DNA of 64,000 nt from Zygnema cylindricum (Eukaryota; Streptophyta; Zygnematophyceae; Zygnematales; Zygnemataceae). A program made the position numbers and the translations under genes. The notes beneath the pieces are model-generated. The model made no database searches. It worked only from the letters and a program-made list of their open reading frames with translations, and had not been told where the DNA came from. This document shows, in pieces, positions 54,321-62,690 of the stretch. The DNA lies in assembly GCA_037447655.1 (NCBI GenBank), contig JBBHKE010002919.1, positions 34,325 through 98,324 on the forward strand, written 5' to 3'. The first letter of the stretch is position 1; every line of letters starts with the position of its first letter.

Positions 54321-54880
54321 AAGGGAAGTCTATGCGCCTTTCTTTGGGCACCGCCACTGCAACCATCCACCACTTCATTATCCCCAAACTGAATACCCTC
54401 CACTACACCAAGCTTCTTCATTACCATCAGCCTATCACGATGCACATGCTCCAACTGCTAATGCCAAATTATCAAGATCGGGACACCAACATAGTAAGCA
54501 TTCTTCTTTTCATTACTCGGGTTAAGCCTAAACATTCTTTGGCTACCCTTATCGGCTGTGAAGTAGACTTCGTCCCCATACTCAGCAGTAAAGACTACCA
54601 TTCTAGTGAAGGTATCAAATTCCTTATCATCTAATATAGAGGTAGAGACAAGATTTTTACTCAGCTGTGGAATATAGAGTACATCTGAGAAAGTGAGTAT
54701 AGAAGTCTTACCTTTCACTAAGACTTTCAGATCTACCGAACCCACTAAATTAGTAGTAACAAATCTCCCATTGCCAAACTCTATCTCTACAGCAAGGATC
54801 TTTCTTAGCTTGGTAAAGAGGTGCCTATCACGACACATATGCATGGATGCACCTGAATCGTTGATCCATCCTTCCTATAG
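54321..54880 (-). pseudogene. pol: element L protease and GAG-pre-integrase
   Basis: Open frame 54458-54844: MHMCRDRHLFTKLRKILAVEIEFG, LYIPQLSKNLVSTSILDDKEF, AEYGDEVYFTADKGSQRMFRL and AYYVGVPILIIWH. The active site lies just upstream as WINDSGASMHMC. The GAG-pre finger C-x2-C half (CSGGAQRKAHR-like) is near 54330-54360, where one Cys is lost. Confidence 0.8.
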
Positions 54881-56017
54881 GGCTTCCCGAATGGCTCTAA
54901 GTGCACACTTTTGTTTCCGAGGAATCTTCTTCTCCTCCAGATTCTTGTCACTAAGAAATTCCCCCTCCTCCTCCTCCAAGGAATTGTCCTCCTCGGTCTC
55001 CCCTTTCACTTGTGTGACCACAAGTGCCTTTTTCTTTCCTTCGGAGGGACCTCCTCCAAGGGTTTCTTAGAGCCTCAGCTATGACAGTTAGGTACAATCT
55101 GATATGCAGTGTCATGGCTTCTTGCAGAAGTGACACAGACACTTTGGAGGCCTCGGTCCTCAAAATTGGTCTTTCTCTCCTTTGAAGATGTTGTACGGCT
55201 TCCTCGAATCCTTCCCCCACCGGTCCGTTCCGCCAGCAAGAGCTTGAACGCTCTTTCCTCCTCTCTGAATCTCCATAGTGTTCTCCAACATAAGTATCAT
55301 CCGGACCACTGTGTTCCACTTCCAAGAACTTTCATCCATTTCTTCTACTCGGTACACTATGTTTTCATATTCATTAGGTAACTTCATGATGAGGGTGTTG
55401 ACTTTCATCTTCATTGTACCAGTCCACCCGGCACTCTCCATCTCCGTGAACAAACAAGAGAGATCATTACAGTAATATAATATTTTTCCCCCTTTGTAAG
55501 TGTAATCTCCCAGCCTTTGCTCGGCCAGCTGGAGATCCTAAATAAGGTCAGCTCTATAGATCTCCACTAACGTCTCCCACAACTCCTCAGCCTTGACAAT
55601 ATAAAGATGGGAGGTTGCAAGAGCTTGAGTGAGGTGCATTTGAACGAAAAACCTGGCAGCCATGTTTTTGTATTCCCACATTTGAATATCGTTTTCTTCT
55701 GTCTTTCCGCCCGCCGCCTCAAGTGCTGCGGCGATAGGAGTAAAAGGTGTCTCCTTCATTTTCGCTTTTTCGGACATGCGGATGTCCCCATCATGGGCCT
55801 CCTCCGTTGGAGAAGATGCTGCTGCAAAAAACCTCACTCCACCAAACCCTGGTGGGATTCCTTGAGGTGGACGTTTCACTTGTCCCCTAATAATACCCAA
55901 GTATCGTTTCTCACACAAAGCTATTACCATCATGGCTTCCCAATAAATGAACCCAGATCCGTTGAAGATTGGCACCCTGGAGGGTGGGCCCATAACCTGC
56001 AATTCAATGTCCCCCAT
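54881..56017 (-). pseudogene. gag: element L gag
   Basis: It starts at 56017, 20 bases inside the LTR: MGDIELQ, then VMGPPSRVPIFNGSGFIYWEAMM. The N-terminal frame runs to 55538 (LATSHLYIVKAEELWETLVEIYRA). 55160-55453 holds LIMKLPNEYENIVYRVEEMDESSWKW and MILMLENTMEIQRGG. The knuckle C-HF-C-KKP-stop-H-CISD-C is interrupted by a TGA. A Glu/Gly-rich C-terminus follows. Confidence 0.85.
55983..55997 (-). promoter_or_regulatory. primer-binding site of element L
   Basis: A perfect GGTTATGGGCCCACC directly after the LTR end ...GAATTGCA, in frame with gag. Confidence 0.8.
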
Positions 56018-56955
56018 TTGACTACATAGTTTCGGAAGCCTCTAGATATTTTTTGACTAACCCTTTTTCAACTAGGATCTCTGCTACCCAAGAAGACAAA
56101 TACATAATTTGATAGCACCCTTGTGGAGTATGGACTCCTTTGAGTCCAAAACAAAAAGGATTACTGGAAACGTCCAACCATGCTATTATTTATTATGTGG
56201 CAAAGATGTTAATATTTCTACAAGCTCATTGGGAAAGAGGTGGCTTCCTCCTCAATCCTCTATGTCCTTAACCCCTCTTACAGCCCCTATCTCCTACTGT
56301 ATGAGCCAATTAGAAACTGTGCAGTACAAAAAGGTATTATGGCCGATGACTTTTCTGTACGGCCTGTGTACGACAAGGCCATTGAGTGGACGCCTATCTC
56401 CTCCAGACTTGTCTTCATCCTCCTCGGGATTACCGCTTCCCAATGATATTTTGCCACGTGGCACCAGGTCATATTATGCCCGAAAATGGACAAAGCGCCA
56501 TTTTTGGATCTCAGCGATGATGTGAGCCGTTGGATAAAATCGGCTTTTAACAATAGCCGTTGAAAAACAAATGTCCGGTACATTTGTTTCGTGCGGTTTA
56601 GCTAATATCTATGCATACTATTAGTAATACTGTTAATCAGATTAATTACCTAAACACTGTTTAAATACAGTTCAAACCCTATGTAGTCTAACGAACTTCT
56701 ACGAAAGACAGGTTAAAGGTGACGGCTACGTGTCGCTCTGCCGGTCGGAGGTACGAGTCATGCCAAACTCAACCTTTTGTTGAGATTGACTTATGTAACT
56801 CTATAGTCTTGCCTAATGAAGCTGAGGCAGCCATAGCTCTACCACCCTCTTTATCCTTGAGTGACTAAGAGAGGGGGTGGAGGCTGGTTTGCCTGTGCTT
56901 AATTAATTAATTTATTTAGATCTAGAAAATACTTCCTAGATCAAATATTTCAACA
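55998..56955 (-). mobile_element. 5' LTR of element L
   Basis: 958 bp with TG...CA ends. G-box CCACGTGGC 56454-56462, tRNA-like module 56700-56776, GGCAGCCATAGC block, and CTAGAAAATACTTCCTAGATC just inside the outer end. It is colinear with the 3' LTR. Confidence 0.85.
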
Positions 56956-57946
56956 TTGATGCCAACATTTTTTGCGCGGGGATTGGGAGTCTTTACAACA
57001 AGAACACATAGATCGCGTTATTGGCCTTATCGTCTCACCTCCTCGACGTCGCGACCCATTGCCACGGTCTACCGCTAGATTGCACCAAGCTGTCCTCCTT
57101 GGTCGTTTAGGGGAATTTTCTTCGGCTACGCAAGCTCTTCGGTCTTTCACGCCCTCTCCATCCTCGGAGCCAATAGTTGACGCGTTGCGTTTGCTGCACC
57201 CTCTTGCACCTCACAATATCCTCTCCTTTATAGAAGGGGCATGATATCTTTCAATCATTTGATTTGGATCGTGAAGTCTTTACGAAGGCCCTCATGAAGT
57301 CCCCACACCTTTCAGCGGGTGGTCCCTCTGGAATGGCTTATAAATTACTTCATGATATCTTTCATCTTGAGACCCTGATCCAAGGATTTGACCTCCTCTT
57401 TAAGGTTGCCTCCGAGGTGGCTCGTGGACACATTCCCTGTAGTGTCGTCCCGCTTCTTTCTGTCGCTCGACTTCTGGTTGTTTCTAAGCTTGCTAAGGGG
57501 ATCCGTCCAGCTGCTATTGGTGAAGTATTGTACCGGTTGGTGGCTCGTGCTATTTGCATCTAATTGCAAGGAGCATTCACGACCATTTTTTTCTGCATCA
57601 ATTTGATGTTGTTACGAAAGGAGGTTGTCAAGCTGTAATCGATGGTTTGCGAACAGTTTTCGATCTTCATCCAGATTCGGTGGTTATTCGGGTGGATGTG
57701 GCTAACGCCTTCAATACAATTGATTGTAATGTTTTATTTTTGGAGCTACTTTATGCACCTTCACCTATCAATCAGTTGTTCCCTTTTTATACGACTTTTA
57801 ATGCTCGGCCTAGCTCGCTACTCTTTCCTCTTGGGGGTCCTTGGGTGATGATGCCACTCTGTTTGAAATCGGCAATCGCCAAGGTGATCCTTTAGGGCAC
57901 CTCTTTGTGTTTTGGCCCATCTTCAAGCATTAGGAGCGTCAACTAC
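56956..57946 (+). pseudogene. non-LTR RT element piece 4 (RT fingers and palm A, B)
   Basis: RT of a non-LTR-type element. RGDWESLQ and LHQAVLLGRLGEFSSA (56972-57244), GGPSGMAYKLLHD (57317-57336), LLVVSKLAKGIRPAAIGEVLYRL, then palm motif A VIRVDVANAFN (57690-57716) and motif B NRQGDPLG (57871-57897). Two frameshifts lie near 57240 and 57555. The RIRPIAIGEVLYRL-type motif is typical of an RT family common in algae, oomycetes, early plants and invertebrates. Solo LTR E2 interrupts it just after motif B. Confidence 0.75.
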
Positions 57947-58684
57947 TGTTGTTCTGACACAATTACTGGCACTGAAGATGAAGAAGATGCAGCAGTAGTC
58001 ATCGTAGAACAAATCAAGAGAGGAAGCTTCCACAAATACCGATGGCTGAACAGAAACTTTGACAGACTATAACTTTCAGAAAAAAGTTCTAAACATCCTG
58101 AAAATTTGCCACAATGTAGTTAACATACAAAGAAACACACACACAAAATTTCAATCAATTCCGCCCACAAATCTGTGAGATATGTAGAAATGAAATTACA
58201 TAAAACTGAGTGTACAGTTTTCATATCATTTGTTCCTAAAAATCAAATTCACTAAGTCCTACCTTTATACACCGAAACTACACTAAGCTGTACGGAGGCA
58301 TTCCAGCCGTACATCTAACATTCTATCACAAATATTTACACCGAAGTTAAGACAACGTAAAGTGATAATGATCTAGTCACGCCTCGTCACTATTTGTTGG
58401 CGGCGGCTGTCAGCGGTCCGATTAGAGGATTTGGCACCGTAGAATTGACTTTACGAAGTCCAGTGGTTCTGCCGAATTTCCGTACGTCCACGGAGGACAT
58501 ACTCACGCATTCTCCCAAGTGACGACACGTGTCCCAAGTGTGAATGAACCGTGAACTCCCAACTTCACTGTCACACTAATTTCGGTAAGTACTGAACCGA
58601 ACTCAACCAAAAATAGCTTAAGTCCTGAACAGCTCTCTCTCACAGCTGAGGCATAAAGAAGACTAAATCTTTCTAAAAACAACA
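57947..58684 (-). mobile_element. solo LTR E2
   Basis: A 738-bp LTR with perfect 5-bp target duplication ACTAC (57942-57946, 58685-58689). Family E: the inner end encodes ...TTAASSSSSVPVIVSEQQ-like residues, it carries GACACGTGTCC near 58526, and the outer end is TTTCTAAAAACAACA. It lies between RT palm motifs B and C of the non-LTR element. Confidence 0.92.
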
Positions 58685-58795
58685 ACTACAGCCTTCCAAA
58701 GTTGTTTATTCCTTTCAATCGCGGATAACACGCATATCGTGGGTCCGCACGATCAAGTTTTTTTTGTTTTCTCTCATTTTGCGGACCAACTTCAT
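58685..58795 (+). pseudogene. non-LTR RT element piece 5 (palm motif C)
   Basis: It reads LFLSIADNTHIVGPHDQV, then FFVFSHFADQLH. The catalytic motif C, normally (Y/L)ADDTH, is ADN here (58718-58745). It connects to piece 4 across E2 and to piece 6 across H2, and the reading frame is open across both junctions. Confidence 0.75.
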
Positions 58796-59829
58796 TGCAA
58801 CTATATGTCCTCCATTGGATCACAGAATACAAGAAGCCTCTAGACAGTATTTAACTAACCCACTTTAAGCCACAACCACTGTTGTACAAGAAGGAAAAAT
58901 GACAGTTTGACTGCATCATTGTGGAGCTTGGACTCCCTTGAGTCCGTAGGAAAAATAATCACAGAAAACGACCAACCAGCAGATAAGTTATGAGGCAGTA
59001 AAAATGCCAATTTGTACAAACTCTCAAAGGGAGAGGTGACTACCTACCAAAAAAATCTAAGTTCTGATTCCCTCTAATAACTTCTATTTACTAAAGTACG
59101 GACCAATCTGATTACTGTACCGTACCAAAAAGTACTACTACCGGTGTACCTTTTGTACGGCCAATGTACGACAAGGCTATTAAGTGGACGCGTGCCTGCT
59201 TCTTACTCGTCCGTAAATTCCTCGGAATTCTCATGACCGAATGTCATCTCTCCACGTGGCTCTTGGTCATGCCACGTCATAAAACGTCAAATTGACCACT
59301 TCGGGAATCCGGCGATGATGTGCGCCGTTGGATTTGCAGCGAGACGCAATCTTAGCTGTTACAAATACTTGCGCGACATTTGTTTCGCTTGTCAAAACAT
59401 GCGTGGTATCCGTTTTGAAGTAATGTCGTACTTTGTACTTTCATAAAACTGTATCTATGCACGCCGTATACAGTTTTAGTTAAATGGATTTGTTTTTGCC
59501 TAAATATTTATATATCTATCACATACTATAGCACTTAGCATTGGTCCTACTCTAATAGGATAAAGCTGACCGCTATTGGCCAACTTGACGAACCGCAGGT
59601 ACCGGGATCAAATCCGGGTCCGTCAGGTATATTTTTAGTAACCTACAAATATAAGTGCATGTTGAACTAAGGCAGCCATAGATCAACCACCCTCTCTATT
59701 CTTCAGTGACTATAACAAGTATGGGGGTTAGAGAGAGGAGGTGGAGGCAGGCTGTCCTTCCTTTTTCTTTTTCTTTAATACTAACATATTAAACCTAGAA
59801 AATACTCTAGAAATCTATTAATTTCAACA
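58796..59829 (-). mobile_element. solo LTR H2
   Basis: A 1034-bp LTR with perfect target duplication TTCAT (58791-58795, 59830-59834). G-box CCACGTGGC 59252-59260. tRNA-like module 59555-59640 whose T arm CCGGG-ATCAAAT-CCGGG (59602-59618) has exact tRNA geometry. Also GGCAGCCATAG, CTATAACAAGTATGG and CCTAGAAAATACTC near the outer end. Confidence 0.92.
59555..59640 (+). other. tRNA-like module in LTR H2 (antisense)
   Basis: A 5-bp T stem with a 7-nt loop (59602-59618) is preserved perfectly. It is preceded by AGGATAAAGCTGACCGCTATTGG (A-box region) and followed by a run of T (59632-59636). The A box is weak. Confidence 0.6.
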
Positions 59830-60460
59830 TTCATCGGATCAGGCTCTCATTTAAACCATCTAAGTGTGTGGCTAGGTGCCCACGAGGTTTTCAGTCGGAT
59901 AGCCCGCTCCTGAACGATTTTCGTTTTGCATCCCAAAATGAGGGTATAATGGCTTAAGGTTGCACTATTTGTGCTCCTTCTTTTATCAACCAGGTAGAAG
60001 AGGATACGTTGTTGGAGGACCTTTCTCATAGCGACGACCTTCCTAAGCCGTCGGACTCACAGGTAGCGTTTTCAATCTTGATCCGTTGTTTTGCCCAGCG
60101 CCCTCATTATCTTGCGCGGACTTTACCACCCACGACTTCATTTTTGTCTCCCCTTAAGGATTTTGATGATAATCTTTTAGGTGTGCTTCACCACCTCGTT
60201 GGTCATAGGATTTTTTATGGCCTTGAGGGGCCACTCGCTCGTCAACAAGCCATCCACCTAATTTCCAACGGCGGTTTAGGTCTGATTTCCGTGGCCAAAA
60301 TTGCTCTAGCATCATATTTGGGTAGTTGGGCTTTAGTGGTTCCTACCATCACTTCCTGTTTCATTATGGATTATGTCCCCATTCTGGCCCAAGTTGTCTC
60401 TAAGACTGAAGACGGGCTATTTCCGTTTCACCAAGCTCTCTTTTCAGCTCGTGGGCTACC
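59830..60460 (+). pseudogene. non-LTR RT element piece 6 (post-RT domain)
   Basis: It begins RIRLSFKPSKCVARCPRG (the usual post-palm KC motif) and NEGIMA-stop-GCTICAPSFINQ. A long frame follows (60009-60665, of which 60461 onward is LTR): DSQVAFSILIRCFAQRPHYLARTLPP, ARQQAIHLISNGGLGLISVAKIALASYLGSWALV and FHQALFSARGLP. The GGLGL...A-YLGSWA signature is shared with 27754-27800. Solo LTR A4 interrupts it at the codon after GLP. Confidence 0.75.
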
Positions 60461-61361
60461 TGACACTCTGTGGTCTCCATTAACCCACAAAATGAGCATC
60501 CTATGTAAAGCCTCTAGGATAATATTTGCCCCTTTCACTATCCCACTGTTAAGTGGCGCCCAGACACACATATATTCTGTCCACTTTCACCTTTGTGAGG
60601 ATAAGACTCCCTTGAGTCAAACGCAAATAGAATCACTAATTTGCTCCCTAAACAGTAAGTTATGACTAGCCAAAGATGGCCTATAAATACAAAAGGTCAC
60701 TTGGAGAGAGGCTCCTCAAACATGCTAAGTCCCTTAACTCCTACTCACAACTACCTACTACTCTACCCTCGGCCAGTCAAAAGGGTGTATAGTACAAGAA
60801 GGTACAGTGGCCGATTATACTTCTTGTACGGACATTGTACAATATGGCCTTCTGGTTGGCACTTGTCAACATGGGAGCCATCGTTCCTCCTCCCATCCTT
60901 TTCGACGTCCAATGATATGGCGCCACGTGCCACAGCGCGCCGCTATGTTTAAAATCCGCTAAAAAATCATTCGGGTTTGGCGAGGGCAACGACGTCCGTC
61001 CCATCATGTATTTTACACAGTTAGATTCGCGTCCGCGAGCGCCGTTTGACTATAGATGTCAATTCGTCAATTTTGGTATGTTTAAGTGAAAGTTACGTTT
61101 GCGTAACACTTTAAGTAAATACCGAACTAAGTATGTATCCTTTTGTCAACGCCTTAATGGTTAAGGCGTAGGTATACGTAGTGCTCTGCAGACCTAAGTT
61201 CAAATCTGGCTTACGGCCACATTTTGGTAATCTATCAATCTGTCTGCCTGTCTGCCTCTTGTTTTCTGACTATGGCGGCAGCCATGGTGACTCTCTCTCT
61301 CTCTCTCTCTTCACTCTAAAGTCTAAATTAAAATGTGAATATTAATTACTTCTTTTCAACA
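60461..61361 (-). mobile_element. solo LTR A4
   Basis: A 901-bp family A LTR with perfect target duplication CTACC (60456-60460, 61362-61366). It has a TATA-like GGCCTATAAATA (60679), the inverted pair GTACAAGAAG/CTTCTTGTAC (60793-60830), a G-box-like CCACGTGCC (60923-60931), a tRNA-like module and a CT-microsatellite (61291-61310). Confidence 0.93.
61147..61222 (+). other. tRNA-like module in solo LTR A4 (antisense)
   Basis: A-box-like GCCTTAATGGTTAAGGC (61151-61167) is itself an inverted repeat as in a D arm. B-box-like AGTTCAAATCTGG is at 61198-61210. The spacing between the boxes is that of a tRNA. Confidence 0.6.
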
Positions 61362-62272
61362 CTACCTCCCCCAGACGCTCGAAACCAAGTTCCACTTTTT
61401 CAATCTCTCATGGCCGACACTAGCTTCCAACTTCAACAACCCGAATCTCAACAAGTGGCCGCCGCTGATTTTGCAAATCTCTTGAAGGCGCTACCTTGTG
61501 CTCAAGCCCGTGCTTGTTTACCTTCGTGTTCTGGGCCGGGGGCTAGTGCGTGGTTAGACGTGACACCGACCTTTTGGACATTCCGTCTATCATTTTACCA
61601 ATTTACTTTTGCTCTACGCTTGCGATTGGGTTTGCCTCACCCTCCGCTTTAAGGGGGGGCTCGGTTCGTTTGCAACAAACCCATTGATGCTGAAGTAATC
61701 CATTTGCTTCGTTGCTTGCATGGGGGGGAACGAACTGTCACGCATTATTTGGTGCTAGATGATATTGTTGTCATTAGCGTAGAGGCGGGCTACATTATTA
61801 AACATGAGGTTTCTCATATTCTTCCATCTCGGCCTCAATCTAAGGGTTGACGGAGCCCTCAGGTTGACTTGATTTTTCTTCATGGTATTGGGAGGACGCT
61901 TGGCGATGTGGTCCTCACGAATCCGACTGGGTCACACGTTTCATCTCGCGCGGCTTTGCATACAGGTGTGGCCGCTCGAGACGCAACGGCTACAAAGGAA
62001 AGAGACTACGCTCACCTATACCAGTCAGACCAGTTTGTTCCATTTGCATTGAAGATTTTTTGGATCTTTGGACAAGTCTTTCCATGACTTCCTTCGTCTG
62101 TGTGCGCGAAAAACGTTTGAATCTCGGGGTCCATGGAGTCCTCCACTGAGTCTTTTGGTTGCGTTCTATCATCAACGTGTCTCAATTGCACTTCTGCGGG
62201 CGCAAGCTGCCGCTCTCCTTCGCCGTAGCACCCTAGCTCGGCTCTCCTTCGCCGTAGCACACTAGCTGATGA
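61362..62272 (+). pseudogene. non-LTR RT element piece 7 (C-terminus)
   Basis: PDARNQVPLFQSLMADTSFQ, LKALPCAQARACLPSCSGPG, ASAWLDVTPTFWTF and TFALRLRLGLPHP (61377-61652), then shifted frames with ERTVTHYLVLDDIVVISVEAG, VDLIFLHGIGRTLGDVVLTNP and a C-terminal QRVSIALLRAQAAALLRR. The first part aligns with 27870-28230. The function of this C-terminal domain is not known to me. The H..D...AG spacing could be a nuclease, but that is a guess. Frameshifts lie near 61655, 61845 and 62080. The end near 62272 carries a short repeat of GCTCGGCTCTCCTTCGCCGTAGCAC. Confidence 0.65.
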
Positions 62273-62518
62273 TAGGCTGGGTCTTCCCGACCTTCCACCA
62301 AAGGACCCGGTTCACATCCATGATTTCCGTGGTTGTGGACCTTAGCTTGTTTATGGGTAGACTAGTCTAGGTTTTTTCCTTTTGTAGGCGGTCTAAGTGC
62401 GTGAGCCCATGTAACCGAAACTTTGAAACGTTACTTTGGATTTTAGCGCTGATTTTACGGTGTACTTTTCAAAGTGTTCCTATGTCAAACATTACTTGCG
62501 CCTTCATTACTTCAAATA
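62273..62518. other. possible 3' region of the non-LTR RT element
   Basis: No gene seen. It may be the 3' untranslated part of the element. No poly-A tail or target duplication could be placed. Confidence 0.35.
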
Positions 62519-62690
62519 TGTGACAGATGTAGACGTCACCAATATCTTGCGACACATGTAGACGCTAACAAAATGCGGACATTTGTAGACGCCACCGAGC
62601 TCCGGACAAACTGTGGACATTTGTAGACTACAACGAGATTCTGACATACCGTGGACATTTGTAGACGCCCACACGTGGACAACATAACAA
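62519..62690. repeat. degenerate GACATTTGTAGACG tandem repeat
   Basis: Five to six units of 27-38 bp, each with GACA-(T/G/C)-(T/A)-TGTAGAC(G). Single further copies of GACATTGTAGACGC are near 63298, and GTCTACGTCGAC near 63200. Confidence 0.75.

Larger units (their letters stand above)
50294..56955 (-). mobile_element. complete Ty1/copia element L
   Basis: Minus-strand copia, 6662 bp: 3' LTR 50294-51258, RNase H, RT, linker, integrase, protease, gag, 5' LTR 55998-56955. It splits the non-LTR RT element between pieces 3 and 4. The flanks GGCAT and TTGAT match poorly, so the left edge could be off by some bases. An in-frame triplication lies in pol. Dead through many stops. Confidence 0.8.
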
